This document shows positions 26,401 through 36,264 of a stretch of 64,000 nucleotides of DNA, piece after piece (position 1 is the stretch's first letter; each line of letters opens with the position of its first letter). The translations under genes were made by a program, and so were the position numbers. Origin of the DNA: Candidatus Eisenbergiella intestinipullorum. GTDB taxonomy: Bacteria; Bacillota; Clostridia; Lachnospirales; Lachnospiraceae. Below the pieces are notes generated by a model. The model was not told the DNA's origin, did not search any database, and saw nothing but the letters and a program-made list of their open reading frames with translations. The stretch lies in contig DWWH01000070.1 in assembly GCA_019119815.1 (NCBI GenBank), positions 30,837 through 94,836 on the forward strand, given 5' to 3'.

Positions 26401-27279
26401 ATGTCAAAGATTGCGATTGTCACGGACAGCAACAGCGGGATTACCCAGGCGCAGGCGGAAGAGCTTGGCGTTTATGTGCTGCCCATGCCGTTCATGATAG
26501 GCGGGGAAACCTTTTTTGAAGGGGTCAATCTGACCCAGGAGGAGTTTTATGAAAAGCTCCGGACGGGCGTGCCTGTGTCCACCTCTCAGCCCGCGCCGGA
26601 TTCTATCCTGCGGCTGTGGAGAAGGCTGCTTCTGGATTACGACCAGATCGTTCATATTCCCATGAGCAGCGGACTTTCCGGTTCCTGCCAGACGGCCATG
26701 ATGCTGGCCGATGATTTTGACGGGCGCGTGGAGGTGGTGAACAACCAGAGGATTTCCATCACCCAGAGGCGGTCCGTGGTGGATGCGATCCATCTGGCAG
26801 AGCAGGGGATGGATGCGGCGCAGATCCGGGAGTTTCTGGAAAAGGATAAGTTCAATTCCAGTATCTATATCATGGTGGACACCCTGTATTATCTGAAAAA
26901 GGGCGGGCGCATCACTCCGGCAGCCGCAGCGCTGGGAACCCTTCTGCGTCTGAAGCCGGTGCTGCAGATTCAGGGAGAGAAGCTGGACGCTTTTGCCAAG
27001 GCGAGGACCACGGCCTCTGCCAGACAGATCATGCTGAATGCGGTGATCAGCGACGTGACCCAGCGGTTCGGAAGGCCGCTGGAAAACTGCGGCATGTGGA
27101 TCGATTTTGCACACACTCAGAACGAGGCTGCCATCCTGGATTTCCAGAAGGAGGTCCTTTCTCATTTTCCGGGCGCGCAGAGCCGCGTGGATCCGCTTTC
27201 CCTGAGCGTTTCCTGTCATATCGGCCCCGGCGCCCTGGCAGTGGGCGTCACCATGCGCAATGATCAGGACGGAAAATGA
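26401..27279 (+). CDS. Second DegV family fatty-acid-binding protein
   Basis: 292 residues. Seen: IAIVTDSNSGITQAQAEELG at the start, PMSSGLSGSCQTAMML near residue 90 (ligand loop), YYLKKGGRITPAAAALGTLL near 160 and CHIGPGALAVGV near the end. It differs clearly from the DegV at 7.2 kb, so the two may bind different fatty acids. The start at 26401 has GGAG six bases upstream; an alternative ATG at 26389 adds four residues. Its closeness to fakA suggests it supplies that kinase. Confidence 0.9.
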   Translation: MSKIAIVTDSNSGITQAQAEELGVYVLPMPFMIGGETFFEGVNLTQEEFYEKLRTGVPVSTSQPAPDSILRLWRRLLLDYDQIVHIPMSSGLSGSCQTAMMLADDFDGRVEVVNNQRISITQRRSVVDAIHLAEQGMDAAQIREFLEKDKFNSSIYIMVDTLYYLKKGGRITPAAAALGTLLRLKPVLQIQGEKLDAFAKARTTASARQIMLNAVISDVTQRFGRPLENCGMWIDFAHTQNEAAILDFQKEVLSHFPGAQSRVDPLSLSVSCHIGPGALAVGVTMRNDQDGK

Positions 27280-27492
27280 CCGGGAGAAAGAAGGCTGCGG
27301 ACATCGGATGAGAACAGCTTTCACATACAACAGGATAACGGGCGGAGGGATCGGAAAAGCGGCCGACATGCAGTCCCTTCCGCCGCCGGAGACCGGCTGT
27401 CTGACGCGCTCCTGCGTCGGGCAGCCAGTGTGCGGTTTAAAGGAGAATGAAGCGGAACAAAAATGAAGGAAAATGGAAGCAAGGAGAATGGA

Positions 27493-29418
27493 ATGAGCAG
27501 GAGTCAGAACACTTATGACGCTTCCAGCATCACGGTGCTGGAGGGACTTGAGGCGGTCCGCAAGAGGCCGGGCATGTATATCGGAAGCGTTTCCACCAAG
27601 GGCCTGAACCATCTGGTCTATGAAATCGTGGACAACGCGGTGGACGAACATCTGGCGGGGGTCTGCGACCGCATCTGCGTGACCCTGGAGGCGGACGGCT
27701 CCGCCACCGTGGACGATAACGGAAGAGGAATTCCGGTGGGGATGCATGAAAAGGGTGTGAGCGCGGAGCGGCTGGTGTTCACCACCCTGCATGCGGGCGG
27801 AAAATTCGACCATTCCGCCTACAAGACCAGCGGCGGCCTGCACGGCGTGGGTTCTTCGGTGGTGAACGCTCTTTCGGCCAGGCTGACCGTCCGGGTGCGG
27901 CATGGCGGAAAGATCTATGAAGACCGATATGAGCGGGGCATTCCCACGGTAGAGCTGGAAGACGGCCTGCTTCCCGTGGTGGGAAGAGCAAAGGACACGG
28001 GAACCTGCATCAATTTCCTTCCGGACGATGAGATTTTTGAAAAGACCAGGTTCAAGGAGGATGAGATCAAGAGCCGCCTGCATGAGACGGCCTATCTGAA
28101 TCCGGCGCTGACCATCGTTTTTACGGACAAAAGGAAGGAAGAGCCGGAGGTGATCGAGTACCATGAGCCGGAGGGGATCGTGGGCTTCATCCGCGATCTG
28201 AACAAGTCCAGGGAAGCGGTGAGCGACGTGATCTACTTTTCCGGGGAGAGCGAGGGCATTTCCGTGGAAGGCGCCTTTCAGTACGTGAATGAATTCCATG
28301 AAAACGTGCTGGGCTTCTGCAACAACATCTACAACGCGGAGGGCGGCACGCACCTGACCGGTTTTAAGACCAATTTCACCAATATCATCAATACCTACGC
28401 CAGACAGCTGAACATTCTGAAGGAAAAGGACCAGAATTTTACCGGGGCGGATGTGAGAAACGGCATGACGGCGGTGATCTCCATCAAACATCCCGATCCC
28501 AGATTCGAGGGACAGACCAAAACCAAGCTGGACAACCAGGATGCGGCGAAGGTGGTGGGAAAGGTGACCGGAGAAGAACTGGTGCGCTATTTCGATCGGA
28601 ACCTGGAGACCCTGAAAAGCATCATAGGCTGTGCGGAAAAGGCGGCGAAGATCAGAAAGAGCGAGGAGAGGGCCAAGACCAACCTGCTGACGAAGCAGAA
28701 GTTTTCCTTTGATTCCAACGGAAAGCTTGCGAACTGCGAGTCCAGGGATCCCTCCCGGTGTGAGATCTTCATCGTGGAGGGAGATTCCGCAGGCGGTAGC
28801 GCCAAGATGGCGAGGGACCGTTCCTATCAGGCGATCCTGCCCATCCGGGGAAAGATCCTGAACGTGGAGAAGGCGAGCATCGACAAGGTGCTGGCGAACG
28901 CTGAGATCAAGGCCATGATCAATGCCTTCGGCTGCGGGTTTTCAGAAGGCTACGGAAATGATTTCGACATCACGAAGCTGCGTTATGACAAGATCATCAT
29001 CATGACCGATGCGGATGTGGACGGCTCCCATATTTCCACCCTGCTTCTGACCCTGTTCTACCGGTTCATGCCGGAGCTGATCTTTGAAGGTCACGTGTAC
29101 CTGGCCATGCCCCCGCTCTATAAGGCCATGCCGTCGAAGGGAAAGGAGGAATACCTCTATGACGACAAGGCGCTGGAGCGCTACCGGAAGAGGCATAAGG
29201 GGCCGTTTACCCTGCAGCGCTACAAGGGACTGGGAGAGATGGACGCTTCTCAGCTGTGGGAGACCACTCTGAATCCGGAGACCCGCCTGCTCAGCCAGGT
29301 GGAGATCGAGGATGCCAGAATGGCTTCCGAAGTGACGGAGCTTCTCATGGGAACGGATGTGCCGCCCAGGCGGACGTTTATCTATGAATACGCGCCGGAT
29401 GCCCGGCTGGATGTCTGA
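27493..29418 (+). CDS. Type IIA DNA topoisomerase subunit B (ParE/GyrB-like)
   Basis: 641 residues. The GHKL ATPase shows EIVDNAVDEHLAG, DNGRGIPVG, GGLHGVGSSVVNALS, and the switch lysine region QTKTKLDN. The Toprim domain shows EGDSAGGSAK and MTDADVDGSHI, and the C-terminus ends in RYKGLGEMDASQLWETT. It lies directly upstream of the subunit A gene rather than near dnaA, so it is probably topoisomerase IV or a second gyrase-like enzyme. The start at 27493 follows AAGGAG; the ATG at 27463 has its SD too far away. Confidence 0.93.
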   Translation: MSRSQNTYDASSITVLEGLEAVRKRPGMYIGSVSTKGLNHLVYEIVDNAVDEHLAGVCDRICVTLEADGSATVDDNGRGIPVGMHEKGVSAERLVFTTLHAGGKFDHSAYKTSGGLHGVGSSVVNALSARLTVRVRHGGKIYEDRYERGIPTVELEDGLLPVVGRAKDTGTCINFLPDDEIFEKTRFKEDEIKSRLHETAYLNPALTIVFTDKRKEEPEVIEYHEPEGIVGFIRDLNKSREAVSDVIYFSGESEGISVEGAFQYVNEFHENVLGFCNNIYNAEGGTHLTGFKTNFTNIINTYARQLNILKEKDQNFTGADVRNGMTAVISIKHPDPRFEGQTKTKLDNQDAAKVVGKVTGEELVRYFDRNLETLKSIIGCAEKAAKIRKSEERAKTNLLTKQKFSFDSNGKLANCESRDPSRCEIFIVEGDSAGGSAKMARDRSYQAILPIRGKILNVEKASIDKVLANAEIKAMINAFGCGFSEGYGNDFDITKLRYDKIIIMTDADVDGSHISTLLLTLFYRFMPELIFEGHVYLAMPPLYKAMPSKGKEEYLYDDKALERYRKRHKGPFTLQRYKGLGEMDASQLWETTLNPETRLLSQVEIEDARMASEVTELLMGTDVPPRRTFIYEYAPDARLDV

Positions 29419-29472
29419 CGGCATCCGGCGTCAGAACGGCAGGCTTTCATATAACGACAGGAGAGTGAAGAT

Positions 29473-31710
29473 TTGGACGAAAAGATCATAAAAACAGAGT
29501 ATTCCGAGGTCATGCAGAAGTCTTTCATCGACTACGCCATGAGCGTCATCGTAGCCAGGGCCCTGCCCGATGTGCGTGACGGGCTGAAACCGGTGCAGCG
29601 CAGGACTCTTTACGATATGTACGAGCTGGGGATCCGTTATGACAGGCCCTACCGGAAATGCGCCCGTATCGTGGGCGACACCATGGGCAAATACCATCCC
29701 CATGGAGACAGCTCCATCTACGACGCGCTGGTGGTGATGGCCCAGGACTTCAAGAAGGGACTCCCTCTGGTGGACGGACACGGAAATTTCGGAAACATCG
29801 AGGGGGACGGAGCCGCAGCCATGCGTTATACGGAGGCACGTCTGGAGCAGGTGACCCAGGAGGCCTTCCTTGCGGATCTGGACAAGGATGTGGTGGATTT
29901 CGGGCCGAATTTTGATGAGACGGAAAAGGAACCGACGGTCCTGCCGGTGAAGTTTCCCAACCTTCTGGTCAACGGTTCGGAGGGCATCGCCGTCGGCATG
30001 GCCACCAGCATCCCGCCCCACAACCTGGGCGAGGTGATCGAGGCGGAAAAGGCATTTCTGCAGGATGAAACCCTTTCTGCCGCGGAGCTGATGAAATATC
30101 TGAAGGGGCCGGATTTCCCTACGGGAGGCATCGTCACCAACAAGGACGACCTGCTTTCCATCTATGAAACGGGAAGCGGAAAGATCCGCATCCGGGGAAA
30201 GGTAGAGGTGGAAAAGGGAAAGGGAGGAAGGACGAATGTGGTCATTACCGAGATCCCCTATCCCATGATCGGCGTCAACATCGGAAAGTTCCTTTCGGAT
30301 GTGGCTGCCCTGGCGGAAACGAAGAAGACCGCGGACATCAGCGACATCTCCAACCAGTCCTCCAAGGAAGGCATCCGTATCGTTATCGAGCTGAAAAAGG
30401 ATGCGGACGCGGACAATTTCATCAACCTGCTTTATAAAAAGACCCGTCTGGAGGACACCTTTGGCGTGAACATGCTGGCCATCGTGGACGGCCGTCCGGA
30501 AACCCTGGGGCTCAGGGAGCTCCTGAAGGCTCATGTGGACTTTTTATACCAGGTGACCACCAGAAAATATGAGAATCTGCTGACAAAGGAGAAAAACCGC
30601 AGAGAAATCCAGGAAGGCCTGATCAAGGCATGCAACGTGATCGACCTGATCATCGAGATCCTCCGGGGTTCCCGGGACCGGGCCATGGCGAAAGCCTGCC
30701 TGGTGGAGGGAAAGACCGACGGCATCCGCTTCCGCTCAAAGGAATCCAGAGTGATGGCATCGCAGCTTGCCTTTACGGAGAACCAGGCCAATGCCATCCT
30801 GGAGATGCGCCTGTACAAGCTGATCGGTCTGGAGCTGGAGGCTCTGATCCGGGAGCATGAGGAAACCCTTTCCAATATCTACCGCTACGAGGACATTCTG
30901 GAGCGCAGGGAGTCCATGGCACAGGTGATCCGCAACGAGCTGGACGAGATCAAAAGGAAGTTTTCCGTGCCCAGGAAGACCGTGATCGATAACTGTGCGG
31001 AGGCCGTGTTTGAAGAAAAGAAGCCGGAGGAGACGGACGTGATGTTCCTGATGGACCGCTTCGGTTATGCCAGGACCATCGACATGACCGTCTATGAGCG
31101 GAATAAGGAGGCGGCGGATGCAGAAAACCGCTTTGTGTTCAGCTGCAGGAATACGGGCCGGATCTGCCTGTTTACCAATACGGGACAGCTGTATACCGTT
31201 AAGGTCTCTGATCTGCCGTATGGAAAATTCCGGGATAAGGGAACGCCGGTGGACAACGTGAGCAATTATGATTCCGCAAAGGAGGAGCTTCTGAACGTCT
31301 GCAGCCAGTCGGAGCTGAATCTCTGCCGCGTGATCTTCACCACGAAGATGGGCATGATCAAGGTGGTGGACGGCGGGGAATTTGACGTGATGAAGCGCAC
31401 CGTTGCAGCCACCAGGCTGCAGGACGGAGACGAGCTGAAGGACGTGACCGTTCTGAGAGAACAGCAGACCGTGACGCTTCAGACCCATAAGGGATTCTTC
31501 CTGCGCTTTGCCATAGAGGAGATTCCGGAGAAGAAGAAGGCCGCCATCGGCGTGCGCGCCATCCGGCTGAGCCCCGATGATTTTGTGGAAGCGGTGCATT
31601 TCACCGGACCGGGCGGAGAAGGGAGCATCTCTGTCGGGGACAAACAGCTGGAGCTGTCCCGGCTGAAGATCGCAAAGAGGGATGGAAAGGGCACGAAGGT
31701 GCGCATCTGA
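29473..31710 (+). CDS. Type IIA DNA topoisomerase subunit A (ParC-like)
   Basis: 745 residues. It cleaves and passes DNA with subunit B. Seen: [25 protein letters not shown] at the start, the quinolone region [15 protein letters not shown] with the Ser and Asp retained, and AMRYTEARL carrying the catalytic Tyr. The C-terminal beta-pinwheel is short, and I find no QRRGGKG GyrA box, which favours decatenation over negative supercoiling. The start codon is TTG at 29473 behind GGAGAG. A 55-base gap separates it from subunit B. The paralogous chromosomal gyrase should be elsewhere. Confidence 0.92.
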   Translation: MDEKIIKTEYSEVMQKSFIDYAMSVIVARALPDVRDGLKPVQRRTLYDMYELGIRYDRPYRKCARIVGDTMGKYHPHGDSSIYDALVVMAQDFKKGLPLVDGHGNFGNIEGDGAAAMRYTEARLEQVTQEAFLADLDKDVVDFGPNFDETEKEPTVLPVKFPNLLVNGSEGIAVGMATSIPPHNLGEVIEAEKAFLQDETLSAAELMKYLKGPDFPTGGIVTNKDDLLSIYETGSGKIRIRGKVEVEKGKGGRTNVVITEIPYPMIGVNIGKFLSDVAALAETKKTADISDISNQSSKEGIRIVIELKKDADADNFINLLYKKTRLEDTFGVNMLAIVDGRPETLGLRELLKAHVDFLYQVTTRKYENLLTKEKNRREIQEGLIKACNVIDLIIEILRGSRDRAMAKACLVEGKTDGIRFRSKESRVMASQLAFTENQANAILEMRLYKLIGLELEALIREHEETLSNIYRYEDILERRESMAQVIRNELDEIKRKFSVPRKTVIDNCAEAVFEEKKPEETDVMFLMDRFGYARTIDMTVYERNKEAADAENRFVFSCRNTGRICLFTNTGQLYTVKVSDLPYGKFRDKGTPVDNVSNYDSAKEELLNVCSQSELNLCRVIFTTKMGMIKVVDGGEFDVMKRTVAATRLQDGDELKDVTVLREQQTVTLQTHKGFFLRFAIEEIPEKKKAAIGVRAIRLSPDDFVEAVHFTGPGGEGSISVGDKQLELSRLKIAKRDGKGTKVRI

Positions 31711-31762
31711 TCGGAGAGCCGCAAAGACTGCTGCTTCGGTCCATGCCGGAGGAGGTACGGGT

Positions 31763-31834
31763 TTAAGCTTCTTCATACAGGTCGCCAAGACCTGCCAGAC
31801 GGTAAAGCTCCAGATCCCTGCAAACATGTTTCAT
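31763..31834 (-). CDS. 23-residue peptide gene with its own promoter
   Basis: A short frame reading MKHVCRDLELYR at the start and LAGLGDLYEEA at the end. It is supported by AGGAG five bases before the ATG and a promoter (31857-31885) about 25 bases before that. The peptide alternates basic N-terminal and acidic C-terminal residues around a leucine-rich core, has one Cys and no membrane segment. Not recognised. It lies on the strand opposite its neighbours, between the ParC-like gene and rsmD, and divergent from the rsmD promoter. Too short for automatic calling. Confidence 0.55.
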   Translation of the reverse strand: MKHVCRDLELYRLAGLGDLYEEA

Positions 31835-31856
31835 AGCAGCTCCTTTCTCTGCCTGC

Positions 31857-31885
31857 AGTGTAGCACCCGATGGAAGGGCGGTTAA
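31857..31885 (-). promoter_or_regulatory. Promoter for the 23-residue peptide
   Basis: Minus strand TTAACC (31880-31885), 17-base spacer, TACACT (31857-31862). Confidence 0.55.
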
Positions 31886-31934
31886 GAAAAGTCTGCGTAA
31901 AGACCATGCAAAGCTGCCGGGATTTGAAAAAGCA

Positions 31935-31963
31935 TTGCCTTTTTTTTAACAAGCAATTATAAT
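31935..31963 (+). promoter_or_regulatory. Promoter of the rsmD-coaD operon
   Basis: TTGCCT (31935-31940), 17-base spacer, perfect TATAAT (31958-31963). A GTCGGAG/CTCCGAC hairpin lies between it and the rsmD ribosome site and could affect translation. Confidence 0.8.
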
Positions 31964-32017
31964 GAAAGGCAGACATTGCTACGTACGGTCGGAGTACGCT
32001 CCGACAAGGAGGTAAGA

Positions 32018-32578
32018 ATGAGAGTGATCGCAGGAGAGGCGAGAAGCCTGCCGCTAAAGTGCCCGGAGGGGCTGGATACGAGACCGACCACGGACCGGAT
32101 CAAGGAAACCCTGTTTAATATTCTGCAGCCCTGGATCCCGGGCAGCATCTTTATAGATCTGTGCAGCGGAAGCGGGGCCATCGGGATCGAGGCCATCAGC
32201 CGCGGCGCGAAGCGGGCCTATTTTGTGGAGAACGCGGCGAAGGCGGCAAAGTGCATTCAGGAGAATCTGCACTTTACGAAATTTACGGATCGGGCCGTGC
32301 TGCTGAAGAGCGACGTGGTATCGGCGCTTTCCGGCATCCATGAAAAGGAGGCGGACGTGATCTTCATGGATGCGCCTTATGCTGCCGGGCTGGAGGAGCC
32401 GGTGCTCGAGACGCTCTTTCGGATGCCCTATGTGACGGAGGAGACACTGATCGTTTTTGAGGCTCAGAGAGACAGAGATTTTTCCTTTGCCGAAGAAATG
32501 GGCTTTGAAGTGACAAGGGAAAAGATATACAAGACAAATAAGCATGTATTTATGAAAAAGAGGGAGGAGATGCGCTGA
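32018..32578 (+). CDS. rsmD: 16S rRNA (guanine966-N2)-methyltransferase RsmD
   Basis: 186 residues. Seen: [13 protein letters not shown] and [14 protein letters not shown] at the N-terminus, the SAM-binding [20 protein letters not shown], and the catalytic FMDAPY near residue 120, where most homologues read DPPY. AGGAGG precedes the ATG at 32018. It is followed by coaD, the same order as ylbH-ylbI in Bacillus. Confidence 0.95.
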   Translation: MRVIAGEARSLPLKCPEGLDTRPTTDRIKETLFNILQPWIPGSIFIDLCSGSGAIGIEAISRGAKRAYFVENAAKAAKCIQENLHFTKFTDRAVLLKSDVVSALSGIHEKEADVIFMDAPYAAGLEEPVLETLFRMPYVTEETLIVFEAQRDRDFSFAEEMGFEVTREKIYKTNKHVFMKKREEMR

Positions 32579-32615
32579 CGGCGGGGAGCTTCGGCGCAGA
32601 AAAGCAGAGAACATT

Positions 32616-33110
32616 ATGAAAGCAGCAGTTTACCCGGGAAGCTTCGATCCGGTGACGTTCGGCCATCTGGACATCATCCGCAGGGCGGCGTCGATTTTTG
32701 ATGAATTAACGGTCAGCGTGCTGAACAATACGCAGAAGACTCCGTTGTTTTCTGTGGAGGAACGTGTTAAAATACTGGAGGAAGCGACGAAGGACCTTCC
32801 CAATGTGAAGATTGATTCCTTTTCGGGACTCCTGATCGACTATGCCAGGGAAAAGAACGTGCATGTGGCGATCCGGGGGCTTCGCGCCATTACCGATTTT
32901 GAATATGAGCTGCAGACCGCACAGACGAACAGCATGCTGTCAAAGGGCGAGCTGGACACCATGTTTCTGACCACCCGGCTGGAGTATGCATACTTAAGCT
33001 CTTCCAGCGTGAAGGAGATCGCGCAGTTTCACGGAGATGTATCCCAGTGTGTGCCGGATTTTGTGGCAGAGCTTCTGAAGGAAAAATTTGGGCATGGAGG
33101 AAAAAGATGA
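32616..33110 (+). CDS. coaD: Phosphopantetheine adenylyltransferase
   Basis: 164 residues, the usual size. It makes dephospho-CoA from 4'-phosphopantetheine and ATP. Seen: [19 protein letters not shown] (nucleotidyltransferase HxGH-type site, here FGHLD), [16 protein letters not shown], and the ISSxxVKE-type motif as [15 protein letters not shown]. Its stop overlaps the next start by four bases. Confidence 0.96.
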   Translation: MKAAVYPGSFDPVTFGHLDIIRRAASIFDELTVSVLNNTQKTPLFSVEERVKILEEATKDLPNVKIDSFSGLLIDYAREKNVHVAIRGLRAITDFEYELQTAQTNSMLSKGELDTMFLTTRLEYAYLSSSSVKEIAQFHGDVSQCVPDFVAELLKEKFGHGGKR

Positions 33111-33730
33111 GCAGCAGAATCGAACAGTTGATTGATGAAATCGAAGAATATATTGACAGTTGTAAGTATCAGCCGCTTTCCAATACGAAGATCATTGTCA
33201 ATAAGGAAGAGCTGGAGGAGCTTCTGCGGGAGCTGCGGATGAAGACTCCGGATGAGATCAAGCGCTATCAGAAGATCATCAATAATAAGGAAGCCATCCT
33301 AAACGATGCCAGGGAGAAGGCGGAGGCGCTGATTAACGAGGCTACCGCTCATACCACCGAGCTGGTCAGCGAGCATGAGATCATGCAGCAGGCCTATGCG
33401 CAGGCGAATGAGGTGGTCAATATGGCAACTCAGCAGGCGCAGGAGATCCTGGACAATGCAACGGTGGAGGCGAACAGCGTGAAGGCGTCCGCAATCCAGT
33501 ATACGGATGATATTCTGGCAAATCTGGAGCAGATCATCGAGAACGGCATACAGATCGCCAACACCCATTACGGACAGCTCCTGGATGACCTGAACGGCTG
33601 TCTGAACGTGGTGCAGTCCAACCGGATGGAGCTGAGGCCGGACGAGATCGACGACACTGCTTCCATGCCGGATGTGAGCACGGCGGATCCGGAGGAAGGA
33701 AGGAACGACGGAAATCCGGATGTCATGTAG
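33107..33730 (+). CDS. Coiled-coil protein often labelled ATPase subunit H-like
   Basis: 207 residues, helical and charged throughout. The middle (about residues 60-150) is alanine/glutamate-rich coiled coil resembling V-type ATPase stalk or DivIVA-like proteins ([40 protein letters not shown]), which is why homologues are called ATPase subunit H. No V-ATPase genes are nearby, so that name is doubtful. GGAGG precedes the ATG at 33107, coupled to coaD. The acidic C-terminal tail is poorly conserved-looking. A structural role near the membrane or division site is a guess. Confidence 0.75.
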   Translation: MSSRIEQLIDEIEEYIDSCKYQPLSNTKIIVNKEELEELLRELRMKTPDEIKRYQKIINNKEAILNDAREKAEALINEATAHTTELVSEHEIMQQAYAQANEVVNMATQQAQEILDNATVEANSVKASAIQYTDDILANLEQIIENGIQIANTHYGQLLDDLNGCLNVVQSNRMELRPDEIDDTASMPDVSTADPEEGRNDGNPDVM

Positions 33731-33807
33731 GCTTTCCGAAAAAGATACGGATCAGATCTGTGCCAATCACACCGCTGACCGGCGCAGGGAGTGGACATAA
33801 CAGGCGA

Positions 33808-33842
33808 GCGGATGCCGCGTTTGGCGGGGCATCCGCTTTTTT
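33808..33842 (+). terminator. Intrinsic terminator of the rsmD operon
   Basis: GCGGATGCC (33808-33816) pairs with GGCATCCGC (33828-33836), followed by six T's. Confidence 0.88.
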
Positions 33843-33906
33843 CCGCATAAGCCCGGCAAACGGCCGTCATGTCTGCATGAGCATTTGCCGGGCGGGAGGG
33901 AGAAAA

Positions 33907-34938
33907 TTGAAAACGATACGAAGGATACTCATGGCAGCAGCGCTGCTGCTTGCGGCAGCGCCGGCGATAAGGACACAGGCGGCGGAGCCGGTGGTCGTGG
34001 TGATCGATCCGGGCCACGGAGGAGAGAACCGGGGCGGAGAGGTGCCCGGACAGTTTCTGGAAAAGGAAATCACCCTGCAGGCGGCTCAGGCCATGAAGCA
34101 GACGCTGGAGCAGTTTGAGGGCGTAGAGGTCTATCTGACCAGAACGGCGGATCAGGAGCTTTCTCTGGAGGAGAGAGCTCAGATCGCCGAAGACAGAGGA
34201 GCGGATTTTTTGTTCTCCCTTCATTTCAACATGTCCGCCGAACACAATCTGTACGGCTCCGAGGTCTGGACCTCCGCCTTCGGCCGGTATTATGCCGAGG
34301 GGCAGACCTTCGGGCGGCTTCAGCTTGCGGAGATGGCCGGATACGGGCAGTATATCCGCGGCACAAAAACCCGGCTGAACAGCCGGGGGACGGATTATTA
34401 CGGAGTGATCCGTGCCGCAAGGCAGCGGGATATTCCCTGCGTCATCATTGAGCACTGCTACATGGATCATCCTGTGGACAGCCATCAGATCGACACGGCA
34501 TCCGAGGTGGTGAACATGGGGATCAGCGACGCGATCGCCGCGGCCAAATATTTTCATCTGAAATCTCCGTCCCTGGGCCTGGATTATACCGGATATGTCT
34601 ATGAGACCACGGCCGCCGTGAAGGGAACGGCCGCTCCTGACCGTACGCCGCCGGAGACGGTGGAGCTGAGCCTGCTTGCCGCCGATCCGGCTACGGGAAG
34701 AGTGGATCTCCAGCTTCGGGCCCAGGATGCGCAGTCCGGCATCCTGTATTACAGCTACAGTCTGGACGGCGGCGCGACCTGGTCAGTGCTGATGCCTTTT
34801 GCCAATCTGGGTACACTCGCTTTTTCCGTTACCGCACCTGCACAGAGCGCGCCCGTCATTCTCTGCCGGGCCTATAACGGTTATGATCAGTATACGGAGA
34901 GCGCGGCGGTGATGCCCTGGACAGCCCCTGCGGGCTGA
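33907..34938 (+). CDS. N-acetylmuramoyl-L-alanine amidase (Amidase_3), secreted
   Basis: About 343 residues. A signal peptide (KTIRRILMAAALLLAAAP, cleavage likely after TQA) leads into an Amidase_3 zinc hydrolase: VVVIDPGHGGENRGG (metal His), the Glu of LEKEITLQ, SLHFN (second His) and IIEHCYMDH (catalytic Glu). It cuts the amide between MurNAc and the stem peptide. The C-terminal 120 residues form a beta-rich domain with repeated YxxYS-type aromatic strands, perhaps wall binding. The start is TTG at 33907 with GGAGGGAG upstream; an ATG eight codons later is possible. It is monocistronic, after the terminator. Confidence 0.9.
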   Translation: MKTIRRILMAAALLLAAAPAIRTQAAEPVVVVIDPGHGGENRGGEVPGQFLEKEITLQAAQAMKQTLEQFEGVEVYLTRTADQELSLEERAQIAEDRGADFLFSLHFNMSAEHNLYGSEVWTSAFGRYYAEGQTFGRLQLAEMAGYGQYIRGTKTRLNSRGTDYYGVIRAARQRDIPCVIIEHCYMDHPVDSHQIDTASEVVNMGISDAIAAAKYFHLKSPSLGLDYTGYVYETTAAVKGTAAPDRTPPETVELSLLAADPATGRVDLQLRAQDAQSGILYYSYSLDGGATWSVLMPFANLGTLAFSVTAPAQSAPVILCRAYNGYDQYTESAAVMPWTAPAG

Positions 34939-35016
34939 GGCGCGGACAGATGCTGCAGGAGGGAAAGCCGCGCCCGGCGGATGATGCCTTTCGTGTCAGA
35001 GTATCTTCTTGTTGAT

Positions 35017-36129
35017 TCAGATCCCTCCGCGCAGGAATAAAAAGAGGAGGGAATAGTACAGAAAGGCCAGCGCGGTCTGGATGCTCTTGTGCAGCATGTA
35101 GCTTCGCAGGGAGAGCCCGGTTTCCCGGATCATGCTGTAGGTCTGTGCGATACAGGAAAGACCGCCGAAGGGGAGCAGGACAAAGGCCGGAAAGGCCCCG
35201 GAAGAGGAAAGGCGTGATAGGCCTCCGGTGATCTCCAGAACGCAGGCGCAGAGAGCGCGGGCCAGGGAGGCCTGTGCGGGAAGCAGGAGATCGGGAAGGA
35301 GATTCAGCAGATTGAACAGGATCATGTAGCCGCCCAGAGAACCGATGGAGACCAGAGCGGCGGTGATGGACTCCTGGGTCTGCTCCAGCAGGGACGGAAA
35401 GGAGGAGCCTTTGCCGGAGGAAGCGTTCCGGGCGGCGGGCACCTTTCCGGAGGAGGAAGACGCAAAAGGACCGGACGCCGCAGGCGCGGAGGGAAGCGAC
35501 GCCGCCCGCAGCGCAGAGGGGGCGCTTTTTTGGAAAGCCCGCCCGGAAACGGGCGGGACGGGAAACGGGATGTCCCGGTAAAGCGTCCTGCGCAGAAACA
35601 TGCCGTAGAGCAGGGGAAGCAGGTACATGCCGGCCCAGAAGGGCCAGGCCGGGGAAACCGGAAACAGGGAAAGAACGAAGCCGGAAAAATAAATGGGACC
35701 GATGTTGTTGCAGAAGGAAAGCATCAGAGAGGCTTCCCTGCGGTTCAGTTTTCCGAGCTTCAGGCTGTCTGCCGTCACCCTTGCACCCATGGGAAAGCCG
35801 CAGAGAAAGCCGATGACCAGCACGTAAAGACAGGAATCGGAAAGGCGGAACAGGGGACGGAGGACGGGAGAAAACAGCCGGGCAAAGCGGTCGGAGAGCC
35901 CCATGCGGATCAGGATGCCGGACAGGATCATGAAGGGAAGAAGCGTGGGAATCATTTTTTCAAACCAAAGATTCAGCCCGGTAAGAGACAGGGAAAGCGC
36001 CTTTTCCTGTTCCAGGAGCATGGACAGAGTCAGCGCGGTAAACAGGGACAGGAGCAGAGCCTTTCTGGCAGTCAGAAGCCGCGCCTTCCAGGAAACGCTT
36101 CCGGGGCGATAGAGCCGGTGTTCTTTCAT
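35017..36129 (-). CDS. ylbJ: Sporulation integral membrane protein YlbJ-like
   Basis: 370 residues with about eight membrane helices and a nucleoside-recognition-domain fold. Seen: LSLTGLNLWFEKMIPTLLPF and GFLCGFPMGARV, typical of YlbJ, and LSFCNNIGPIYFSGFV. A low-complexity Ser/Ala/Pro loop (about residues 195-245) is specific to this protein. In Bacillus ylbJ lies after coaD and is under a sporulation sigma factor; here it is on the opposite strand but three genes from coaD. GGAGG precedes the ATG at 36129. Confidence 0.85.
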   Translation of the reverse strand: MKEHRLYRPGSVSWKARLLTARKALLLSLFTALTLSMLLEQEKALSLSLTGLNLWFEKMIPTLLPFMILSGILIRMGLSDRFARLFSPVLRPLFRLSDSCLYVLVIGFLCGFPMGARVTADSLKLGKLNRREASLMLSFCNNIGPIYFSGFVLSLFPVSPAWPFWAGMYLLPLLYGMFLRRTLYRDIPFPVPPVSGRAFQKSAPSALRAASLPSAPAASGPFASSSSGKVPAARNASSGKGSSFPSLLEQTQESITAALVSIGSLGGYMILFNLLNLLPDLLLPAQASLARALCACVLEITGGLSRLSSSGAFPAFVLLPFGGLSCIAQTYSMIRETGLSLRSYMLHKSIQTALAFLYYSLLFLFLRGGI

Positions 36130-36264
36130 GAATGCCTCCGTCCGTATTTTGTATCAGTCTATGAGAAAGGTGTTCCGGAAATGCCGGAGGACACGCCTGC
36201 AGCGGCCCGGAAAACGGGGAGAGCACGGAAAATCAAAGAGAAAACAGAGGAAAGGAAACAGCAT

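Noticed and set aside
27441..27520. Possible 23-residue peptide before the topoisomerase B gene
   Set aside because: The AAAGGAG lies only one base from its ATG, and it overlaps the ribosome site and start of the real gene.
26404..28491. 695-residue minus-strand frame
   Set aside because: Spans two well-supported plus-strand genes (DegV and topoisomerase B) and has no family motifs.
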